15,262 bases of DNA, taken from the NCBI GenBank assembly GCA_903937225.1, contig CAIZYO010000025.1, positions 1 to 15,262 of the forward strand, in the 5' to 3' direction. The translations under genes were made by a program, and so were the position numbers. The notes below the pieces were generated by a model that was not told the origin of the DNA, made no database searches, and was given only the letters and a program-made list of their open reading frames with translations. Shown one piece after another: positions 1-5,068 of this stretch. Every line of letters begins with the position of its first letter. The first letter of the stretch is position 1. The DNA comes from an uncultured Chloroflexota bacterium. Lineage in GTDB: Bacteria > Chloroflexota > Limnocylindria > Limnocylindrales > Limnocylindraceae.

Positions 1-127
1 CAGTGATCAGCCACGCCTGGGCGATGGATTGCATCCATGTGCCAGCGAGCGAGATGAGTTGGCCACCCCAGAAGAGTCGGTAGTTGCGATGTCGAAATGG
101 CCCACGCCATCGAGTGGCTGCGATCAC
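1..127 (-). CDS. MFS transporter, N-terminal fragment (cut by window edge)
   Basis: This is the first 42 codons of a gene that continues beyond the left edge. I found it by translating the minus strand of the first 127 bases. The peptide contains [20 protein letters not shown] and then SIAQAWLIT. This is the characteristic start of transmembrane helix 1 in the EntS-like/DUF894 branch of the major facilitator superfamily (a short basic leader, RNxRLF, GQxIS, GTWMQ). Members are proton-driven exporters of small molecules in the cytoplasmic membrane; the substrate cannot be told from this fragment. The start is GTG at 127-125. Its last two bases are the first two of the TGA stop (126-124) of the upstream permease gene, giving a GTGA overlap that suggests translational coupling. 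No other in-frame start lies nearby, and the next ATG is inside helix 1. Family call is firm; anything about substrate is unknown. Confidence 0.85.
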   Translation of the reverse strand, partial: MIAATRWRGPFRHRNYRLFWGGQLISLAGTWMQSIAQAWLIT

Positions 128-1224
128 GTTCGTCGACGCGCTCGCCCCTTCGCGCTGCGCGTTCCTTCGGTACGTCGCAGTGCCGCCACCGCCGCAACAA
201 CTGGGAGGGCGAAGATCGCGCCAGGGATTCCCGCCACCAAACCACCTGCCGTACCAGCAATGAAGACCGATGCGCCGGAGAGTCGAAGTACCCCGTTGAG
301 AAGTTTCGGTGCGAGTTGTGTTGCAACAAGGAGCCAGCTGACCACAATGACGATCACGCCAACCAGAGTCTGGTCACCAGCGCTCAGCAGTGCGAGGAGG
401 AGTGGCGGAACCACGGCCGCGCCCTGGCCAATCGTTGGGATCGCCATGACGAGACCGCCGAGTGTTCCAGCCAACACCGCATCGGCGCCAGCGAGCGAGG
501 CCCCGAGTCCGGCGGTGAGACCGAAAGTGAGTCCGAGGAGAAGGTGGCGACCAATGAAGCGCGCAAGGATTGACTCGAGCACTTGTCGTGATCGATGGAT
601 TGATTCGCCACTGGAGCGTGGCAGGAAGATGTTCAGCACGCTGATGTAGTCAGGGTTTGCCGAGAGGATCACGCCGAGTCCAATCGCAAGGATGACCGGC
701 CCGAGTGCCGCCACGGCACCCGCGGCGATATTCGCAATGTTCGCCTGCACCTCAGCCGCCGCACTGCGGATAAGGGTGAGGGCCTCTGTTGCAATGGGGA
801 CGAGATCAATCTGGATTCCAATCGAACGGAGGAGTTCACTTGGACGGGCGATCAGTTGTCCGATCTCCGCACTCGTCGGCGGCGCTGCTGATACGACCAC
901 GCTGAGCGAAGTTGCCAGCGCGAAGACGAGCTCCGCGATGATCACGAGCACAGGGATTGCACCGAGCACCCAGACCAGGATCACGGCGCGACGTCGAGCC
1001 ATCCCGCGACGCGCCAGCGCGTCGATCGGTGCGTCCGCAAGCGTTGCAAGGAGCCAGCCTGCGATCAGGGCGGCGATCAGGGCGCTCTGCGCACTCACGA
1101 GCGCGGCGATCTGCGCCAGTCCTGCACCAATAAGGAGCACTGCGGCACTCGCGAGCGCCGCCCACGCGAGCGCCTGGACGATCGGTGGCCATGCGCGCGG
1201 ACTGCCGAGTGGCGGAAGGTTCAT
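124..1224 (-). CDS. AI-2E family transporter (PerM/TqsA-type membrane permease)
   Basis: A 366-residue, very hydrophobic protein with the layout of the AI-2E/PerM family. Two N-terminal membrane segments lie at about 16-42 and 47-65. After a short basic loop (ARRGMARRR) comes a third at about 79-112. A soluble stretch follows (about 113-160), then a hydrophobic pair near 165-190, the family's characteristic amphipathic helix region (about 205-228) and a bundle of segments from 228 to 348. The tail is basic ([17 protein letters not shown]). Family members act in the cytoplasmic membrane as exporters or sodium/proton antiporters; only a few have been linked to autoinducer-2, so no substrate is claimed. 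It starts 4 bases after the peptidase gene and its stop overlaps the MFS start, so it is the third gene of a four-gene minus-strand operon. No strong ribosome binding site precedes its ATG, in keeping with coupling to the gene before it. Confidence 0.85.
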   Translation of the reverse strand: MNLPPLGSPRAWPPIVQALAWAALASAAVLLIGAGLAQIAALVSAQSALIAALIAGWLLATLADAPIDALARRGMARRRAVILVWVLGAIPVLVIIAELVFALATSLSVVVSAAPPTSAEIGQLIARPSELLRSIGIQIDLVPIATEALTLIRSAAAEVQANIANIAAGAVAALGPVILAIGLGVILSANPDYISVLNIFLPRSSGESIHRSRQVLESILARFIGRHLLLGLTFGLTAGLGASLAGADAVLAGTLGGLVMAIPTIGQGAAVVPPLLLALLSAGDQTLVGVIVIVVSWLLVATQLAPKLLNGVLRLSGASVFIAGTAGGLVAGIPGAIFALPVVAAVAALRRTEGTRSAKGRARRRT

Positions 1225-1228
1225 TGGA

Positions 1229-2404
1229 TCAGGCTAGCGCACTCCGGACCACATCTAGAGGGAGTGCGATCGCTTCGGCGCTGTTCACGCCAACCATGCT
1301 CTCCGCCGCGATCATCGCATCCAAAATCGCCTCTTCCGTGGCGTCCGCCGTTGCCTCAAAGAGTGGTGAGATGTGCGCGTTGATCAGCATCTCTACGCTC
1401 TGGTGAAAGGGTGCGACCGGCTCCAGATCTTCTGGAGGCAGGTTCGCGTTCGCCGTTGAGAAGCTCAGGACCAGATCACCCGATGAGTGTTCGCCCACAC
1501 CACCAACACGCGCGATCCCCATCACGGCGCGCTGCGCGAGGCGATCAAGCTGCATCGGAAGTAGTGGTGCGTCCGTGGCCACGATCACGATGATGGAGCC
1601 TGCGCCGCCGCGCGGGTCGTCAGGTGCCGCGGTTGGCGGCGTCTCTGTTGGCACGACTGGTGGCGCGACCTTCCACGGGAGTGAGTACTTGGCGGTGTCG
1701 AGCACGCCCCCTTCGGCGCCGAGTACGCGTCCAGCAATCGTGAGTCGATGGCGACGACCATGGTTCGCCTGCACGAACACACCAACAGTGTAGCCGCCGA
1801 GTTCTGCAGGAAGGGTGCGGCTTGATGTGCCGTTGCCACCCTTGAATCCGTGACAGATCATCCCCGTGCCACCGCCCTGGTTGCCACGCGGCACTGGTGC
1901 TCCGACAGGGAGTGCGGCGGCGGCATCGAGTGCGGCGCGTGCATGTTTCGCCGTCACATGGAATCCGTTCACGTCGTTCAGAACGCCATCCCATGTCTCT
2001 CCAACTACAGGGAGGCTCCACGGCGGCGTCCCTGGAACGTTGTCCAGCGACCAGCGAATCATCTCGTCGTGCACCACGCCAACCGAGTGCGTATTGGTGA
2101 TGCAGATCGGTGTTGTCAGAAACCCTGATTCACGAATCCACTCAAGGCCCGTCATCTCCCCGTTCCCATTCAGTCGATGTGTTCCAGCGAAGAGCGGATG
2201 CCCCATTGACTCCAGTGCCTGCGGCAGGATTGCGGTTACGCCCGTTCGAATTGGCCCGCTTCCGCGCAGCAGCTCACCATCGCCCGCAATCAGCGTCTCT
2301 GTAGCAACGCGCACGCCGCTGACATCGCTGATCGCGTTGCGCGGACCGTGCGGAAAGCGACCGATCGTGATGCCAAGGTCTGCGGCTCGTTCGCTTCGTG
2401 GCAT
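1229..2404 (-). CDS. P1 family peptidase (DmpA/BapA-like aminopeptidase, S58)
   Basis: A 391-residue member of the Ntn-hydrolase-like P1 family, which includes L-aminopeptidase/D-amidase DmpA and beta-aminopeptidase BapA. The precursor cuts itself to form alpha and beta chains, and the new N-terminal serine of the beta chain is the nucleophile. The sequence shows family blocks in order: NAISDVSGVRV (23-33), ITNTHSVGVVHDE (102-114), ETWDGVLND (136-144), GGGTGMICHGFKGGNGTSSR (177-196), VQANHG (211-216) and AGSIIVIVATDAPLLP (268-283). By analogy with DmpA, which cleaves Gly|Ser, cleavage is expected at Gly269|Ser270, giving a beta chain of about 122 residues, close to the family norm. The ATG at 2404 is chosen because an AAGGAG site sits just before it and the sequence from there matches the family start; a longer reading to 2467 would overlap the methyltransferase gene. 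No signal peptide is visible, so it is probably cytoplasmic. It lies 10 bases after the methyltransferase gene and 4 bases before the permease gene. Confidence 0.92.
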   Translation of the reverse strand: MPRSERAADLGITIGRFPHGPRNAISDVSGVRVATETLIAGDGELLRGSGPIRTGVTAILPQALESMGHPLFAGTHRLNGNGEMTGLEWIRESGFLTTPICITNTHSVGVVHDEMIRWSLDNVPGTPPWSLPVVGETWDGVLNDVNGFHVTAKHARAALDAAAALPVGAPVPRGNQGGGTGMICHGFKGGNGTSSRTLPAELGGYTVGVFVQANHGRRHRLTIAGRVLGAEGGVLDTAKYSLPWKVAPPVVPTETPPTAAPDDPRGGAGSIIVIVATDAPLLPMQLDRLAQRAVMGIARVGGVGEHSSGDLVLSFSTANANLPPEDLEPVAPFHQSVEMLINAHISPLFEATADATEEAILDAMIAAESMVGVNSAEAIALPLDVVRSALA

Positions 2405-2410
2405 GGCGCT

Positions 2411-2416
2411 CTCCTT
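2411..2416 (-). promoter_or_regulatory. Ribosome binding site of the P1 peptidase gene
   Basis: On the minus strand AAGGAG lies six bases before the ATG at 2404 and overlaps the TAA stop of the methyltransferase gene (TAAGGAG). It decides the peptidase start and suggests that a ribosome ending the first gene can begin the second. Confidence 0.75.
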
Positions 2417-3212
2417 ATCGCTGCGCGCGTTCGGCGGCGTACAGCGTGATTGCCGCAGCAACGCCAAGGTTAAGGCTCTCGGCGCGACCTAGCATTGGAA
2501 TGCTCACCGCCACCCGACACGCCGCACGTAGCGCTGGTGACAGTCCTTCCGCTTCAGTGCCAACGACAATCATTGCGGGGGCGCGGTACGCCACCGCGGC
2601 ATAGTCCGACGGAGCATCGCCCGCCGTTGCCACGCTCTCGCCGGGCCAGCGCGCGAGAAGTTCACGCGCCTCTGCGTCGCTCACGCGAAAGATTGGAACC
2701 GCAAAGATTGAACCCATCGTGGCGCGAACGCACTCCACGCTATACGGATCGCACGTTTCGCCAACCAAGATGACGCCGCCCGCCGCCACCGCGTCGGCGC
2801 TTCGGATGCAGCTCCCAAGGTTTCCTGGGTCACGTGGGCCTTCGAGCATCAGCCATCGTGTCGCGGCCGACGGATCAATCTGCTGGACCCCTTGCGTCTC
2901 GGCCGCAGGCTCAGCGAATACACCAAGAAGTGGCTGTGGGTTCTCGCGACCAGTCACCTTTGAGAGGACGTCATGTGAAACGTGGATCACACGCTCCGCG
3001 GTGAGTTTGGTCCCTGCACCATCTGGCCCAACGAGCAGGATGCTGGCGCGCCACCCGGCGCGAGCCGCCTCTGCGAGTGTCCGCTCCCCTTCCGCAATGA
3101 AGCGACGCTGCTCCTTGCGCCCCTTCGGCGTGCGAAGTTCTCGCAACTCCTTGACCAAGGGGTTGCTGACGCTCTCAATGCGTTCGTTGCCGCCGCTGGG
3201 CTGCATATTCAT
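2415..3212 (-). CDS. TrmH/SpoU-family RNA 2'-O-methyltransferase
   Basis: A 265-residue SPOUT methyltransferase that uses S-adenosylmethionine to methylate a ribose 2'-OH in rRNA or tRNA. The N-terminal part (about 10-100) is the substrate-binding domain seen in 23S rRNA-type members, with SVSNPLVKELRELRTPKGR and FIAEGERTLAEA. The catalytic knot domain carries the three SpoU motifs: EGPRDPGNLGSCIRSAD (124-140), VVGTEAEGLS (216-225) and IPMLGRAESLNLGVAAAI (238-255). Motif 1 holds the usual asparagine and arginine, and motif 3 the ESLN block. The RNA target cannot be told from sequence. The open frame runs to 3263, but the extra residues do not match the family and would overlap the divergent glycosidase start. 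ATG 3212 (or 3206, two codons on) is preferred. Neither has a Shine-Dalgarno site, and a TATGGT box sits six bases before ATG 3212, suggesting a leaderless message. It is the first gene of the minus-strand operon. Confidence 0.93.
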   Translation of the reverse strand: MNMQPSGGNERIESVSNPLVKELRELRTPKGRKEQRRFIAEGERTLAEAARAGWRASILLVGPDGAGTKLTAERVIHVSHDVLSKVTGRENPQPLLGVFAEPAAETQGVQQIDPSAATRWLMLEGPRDPGNLGSCIRSADAVAAGGVILVGETCDPYSVECVRATMGSIFAVPIFRVSDAEARELLARWPGESVATAGDAPSDYAAVAYRAPAMIVVGTEAEGLSPALRAACRVAVSIPMLGRAESLNLGVAAAITLYAAERAQR

Positions 3213-3218
3213 GTGCAC

Positions 3219-3224
3219 ACCATA
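3219..3224 (-). promoter_or_regulatory. Possible -10 box for a leaderless methyltransferase operon
   Basis: On the minus strand TATGGT fits a TANNNT -10 element and is followed by six bases and then ATG 3212. This would place the transcript start on or next to the start codon. I see no convincing -35 element. The lack of a Shine-Dalgarno site supports the idea, but only weakly. Confidence 0.35.
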
Positions 3225-3245
3225 CCCGCAGGCTCGGATGCGCCA

Positions 3246-3251
3246 TAAGAT
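3246..3251 (+). promoter_or_regulatory. Possible -10 box for the GH4 gene
   Basis: TAAGAT fits TANNNT and lies 11 bases before ATG 3263, so the message would have a leader of only about five bases. The gene has no Shine-Dalgarno site. There is no clear -35. The element lies inside the roughly 50-base divergent region shared with the methyltransferase operon. Confidence 0.3.
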
Positions 3252-3262
3252 GAGTCCACTCA

Positions 3263-4519
3263 ATGAAGATCAGCATCATCGGCGCAGGGAGTACCTACAC
3301 CCCAGAGTTGATCGAGGGGATCGGCGAAGGGCGACTCGGTGCCCCACTGGACGAACTTGTACTCATGGACACCGACCAAGCCAGGCTGAACACCGTTGGT
3401 GGTCTGACCCGCAGGATGCTTGAACGCGCGGGCTGGGGTGGTCGCCTCCAGCTCACCACCCGTCGGGAAGAGGCGCTGGACGGCGCCGAAGCGTGCATCG
3501 TGCAGTACCGGATCGGTGGCACAGCGGCTCGTGCACTCGACGAATCAATACCACTTGCGCACGGCGTGATCGGCCAAGAGACGGTTGGACCAGGCGGTTG
3601 GGCGAAGGCGCTGCGCACCATCCCACCCACCCTTGAGATCGCCGAGGAGCTTGCGCTGCGCAGCCCGAACGCATGGCTGATCGACTTTGCGAATCCTGTG
3701 TCGATCGTGACGCAGGCGCTCCTGGATGAAGGACACCGCGCCGTTGGCCTCTGCAACGTGGCGGTGAACATCCAGCAGCGCGCCGCGGCCCACTTCAACG
3801 TGCCGCTCAATGATGTGGAGGTGGAGTCTGTTGGCCTGAATCACGCGTCGTGGTTTCGGGAGATCACGGTTTCCGGCGCACCGCAGATGGAGCGGCTGGT
3901 GCGGAGCAGCCCCGCACTTCTTGCGGAGTGGGGTGCATGCAGTGAGGTGGACGTCGCGCGCGAAGGCTGCATCCCAAGCTACTACCTGCGCTATTACCAA
4001 GAGCACGCCACCGTGTTGGAGGAGCAGCGCCGCGAAGGGACACGCGCGCCGAAGGTTGCGCGTATTGAAGCCGAACTCCTGCAGATGTTTGACGATCAAT
4101 CACTCACGCAAAAGCCTGCGCTGCTTACAGAACGTGGTGGCGCCAACTACTCAACGGCCGCACTTGATCTGATTGCCGCGCTAACTGGCGCGCGGCCAGC
4201 GCGGTTGGTTGTAGATGTGCAGAATCGTGGTGCAATCCCTGACCTTGCAGACTCCTTGGTGGTAGAGGTCCTGTGTGACGTGGACAAGAACGGTGCTCGG
4301 CCGCGTGCCGTTGCCCCACTCGGTCCAACGCGGGAGCCCCTAGTCCGTGCACTCGGCGAATTCACACAGCAAACGGCGAGTGCTGCGCGAGCGCGAGATC
4401 TGCTGGCCGCAATCGACGCACTCGCACTCAATCCCTTGGTTGTGAATCGGACATTGGCGGAGGAGATCGGCTCATCGCTGTTCCACGCGCACGAGTTAAG
4501 CAAAAGCGGGTATCGTTGA
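3263..4519 (+). CDS. Glycoside hydrolase family 4, 6-phospho-beta-glucosidase type
   Basis: A 418-residue GH4 enzyme. The family needs NAD+ and a divalent metal (usually Mn2+) and cleaves 6-phospho-glycosides by an oxidation-elimination mechanism. The N-terminal Rossmann motif is IIGAGSTYTPELIEGI (5-20). Further family blocks are GVIGQETVGPGGWAKALRTI (101-120), DFANPVSIVTQALL (141-154), GLCNVAVN (162-169) and SVGLNHASWF (189-198). Cys164 and His194 correspond to the metal ligands, and Tyr240 or Tyr241 in PSYYLRYY to the catalytic tyrosine. The CN(V) form of the cysteine motif is typical of 6-phospho-beta-glucosidases; alpha-glucosidases usually have CDMP and alpha-galactosidases CHS. One oddity is that the usual proline of CNVP is alanine here. 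The protein is full length and has no signal peptide, so it is cytoplasmic. No phosphotransferase or sugar kinase gene is in view, so the source of phosphorylated substrate is unknown. It is divergent from the methyltransferase operon. Confidence 0.93.
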   Translation: MKISIIGAGSTYTPELIEGIGEGRLGAPLDELVLMDTDQARLNTVGGLTRRMLERAGWGGRLQLTTRREEALDGAEACIVQYRIGGTAARALDESIPLAHGVIGQETVGPGGWAKALRTIPPTLEIAEELALRSPNAWLIDFANPVSIVTQALLDEGHRAVGLCNVAVNIQQRAAAHFNVPLNDVEVESVGLNHASWFREITVSGAPQMERLVRSSPALLAEWGACSEVDVAREGCIPSYYLRYYQEHATVLEEQRREGTRAPKVARIEAELLQMFDDQSLTQKPALLTERGGANYSTAALDLIAALTGARPARLVVDVQNRGAIPDLADSLVVEVLCDVDKNGARPRAVAPLGPTREPLVRALGEFTQQTASAARARDLLAAIDALALNPLVVNRTLAEEIGSSLFHAHELSKSGYR

Positions 4520-4568
4520 CCGGAAGACGTTGCGCCGATTTCAGGCGCTTCGCAAGAACCAAACACTT

Positions 4569-4573
4569 GGAGG
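4569..4573 (+). promoter_or_regulatory. Ribosome binding site of the lipoprotein gene
   Basis: GGAGG lies four bases before ATG 4578. It selects this start over the in-frame ATG at 4530, which lacks such a site and would put extra charged residues in front of the signal peptide. Confidence 0.8.
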
Positions 4574-4577
4574 GAAC

Positions 4578-4940
4578 ATGTCAAGTCTTTTTCGAATCGC
4601 CGTCGTCGCTGCGATGCTCCTTACGGCCACTGGGTGTGCGAGTGAGGCTGCGTCTCCATCAGCTAGTGCCCAGGTGATCGGCCCGATCATCCTTGATTCG
4701 ACCCAGACGAGTGCCACGGTTCCGGTCGGTCGGACCGTGGTATTCAACGTCGAGGATCCAGGAGCATGGACATTGGCTGCGGAGCCTGCGGAGCTTGTAG
4801 CGCTCTCCGCAGGTGGGGAGCAGGGTGGTGCCGTGCTCAACCCTGGGGCTGAAGCCTTGAAGCCAGGGGTCGTGGAGGTCACGCTTACGAATTCCGCCGC
4901 GGGCGAGACCCTGGTCTTCCAGCTCACGATCACCGAGTAG
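4578..4940 (+). CDS. Small secreted lipoprotein with chagasin-like Ig pattern
   Basis: A 120-residue protein. The N-terminus has an arginine at position 6, a hydrophobic core (IAVVAAMLL) and ATGC ending at Cys20, a plausible but not ideal lipobox (alanine instead of leucine at -3). It is therefore probably lipid-anchored on the outer face of the membrane. A serine/alanine-rich linker (to about 35) leads into about 85 residues that alternate like a small beta sandwich. The order VPVGRTVVFNVEDPG, then ALKPGVVEVTL, then LVFQLTITE recalls chagasin-type inhibitors (I42), which share a vxvGdtv start and an ALKPG turn. However, the inhibitory NPTTGY and RPW loops are not present, so inhibitor function is only a guess. 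The start follows from the GGAGG site. It lies 58 bases after the glycosidase gene and 128 bases before the secreted protease gene on the same strand. I do not recognise a named family. Confidence 0.75.
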   Translation: MSSLFRIAVVAAMLLTATGCASEAASPSASAQVIGPIILDSTQTSATVPVGRTVVFNVEDPGAWTLAAEPAELVALSAGGEQGGAVLNPGAEALKPGVVEVTLTNSAAGETLVFQLTITE

Positions 4941-4954
4941 CCCTCGATCACCCT

Positions 4955-5010
4955 CGCTGCGGGCTGCCCGCGGGAGAAATTCGGAACGGGGGCGTATCCC
5001 CGCCGCAGCG
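4955..5010 (+). other. Structured intergenic region with competing stems
   Basis: Between the lipoprotein and protease genes an 8-bp perfect inverted repeat pairs 4955-4962 (CGCTGCGG) with 5003-5010 (CCGCAGCG). It encloses a CGGGG/CCCCG hairpin (4987-4991 with 4998-5002). The left arm can instead pair locally as GCGGG-CTG-CCCGC (4959-4971), so two alternative folds exist. No T-rich run follows, so a standard intrinsic terminator is not supported. It could be a 3' end stabiliser, an attenuator or chance in GC-rich DNA. Confidence 0.4.
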
Positions 5011-5014
5011 GTCC

Positions 5015-5020
5015 TATCCT
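5015..5020 (+). promoter_or_regulatory. Possible -10 box for the S8 protease gene
   Basis: TATCCT fits TANNNT and lies 48 bases before ATG 5069, directly after the structured region. No matching -35 is visible. A related CCTATCC string occurs before the DUF1761 gene. Confidence 0.3.
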
Positions 5021-5059
5021 CGCCTGAAGTCTCGGGCTGTCCGGGACATGGATTCATGG

Positions 5060-5064
5060 GGAGG
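5060..5064 (+). promoter_or_regulatory. Ribosome binding site of the S8 protease gene
   Basis: GGAGG, within GGGGAGG at 5058-5064, lies four bases before ATG 5069. It favours that start over ATG 5048, which is in frame but has no comparable site. Confidence 0.75.
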
Positions 5065-5068
5065 TCGA

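Noticed and set aside
29..649. Plus-strand open frame of 206 codons across the permease gene
   Set aside because: It lies opposite the AI-2E permease, has low-complexity Arg/Ser/Pro/Thr composition and no family motif. It is an antisense shadow of a GC-rich gene.
1866..2492. Plus-strand open frame of 208 codons opposite the peptidase
   Set aside because: It is antisense to the P1 peptidase, which has clear family motifs. There is no ribosome binding site or recognisable domain.
3545..4099. Minus-strand open frame of 184 codons inside the GH4 gene
   Set aside because: Shadow frame; the plus-strand protein has complete GH4 motifs through this region.
4520..4577. Terminator between the GH4 and lipoprotein genes
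   Set aside because: Only a 5-bp GCGCC/GGCGC stem can form and no T-run follows, so I do not call a terminator.
4578..4940. Calling the lipoprotein a true chagasin-family inhibitor
   Set aside because: The inhibitory NPTTGY and RPW loops are not seen. Only the general Ig-like strand pattern and ALKPG turn match.
4541..4951. Minus-strand open frame covering the lipoprotein gene
   Set aside because: It covers the lipoprotein almost exactly, but the plus strand has the ribosome binding site, signal peptide and lipobox-like cysteine.
5048..5068. Upstream ATG for the subtilase
   Set aside because: It adds seven residues but has no ribosome binding site, whereas ATG 5069 has GGGGAGG just before it.
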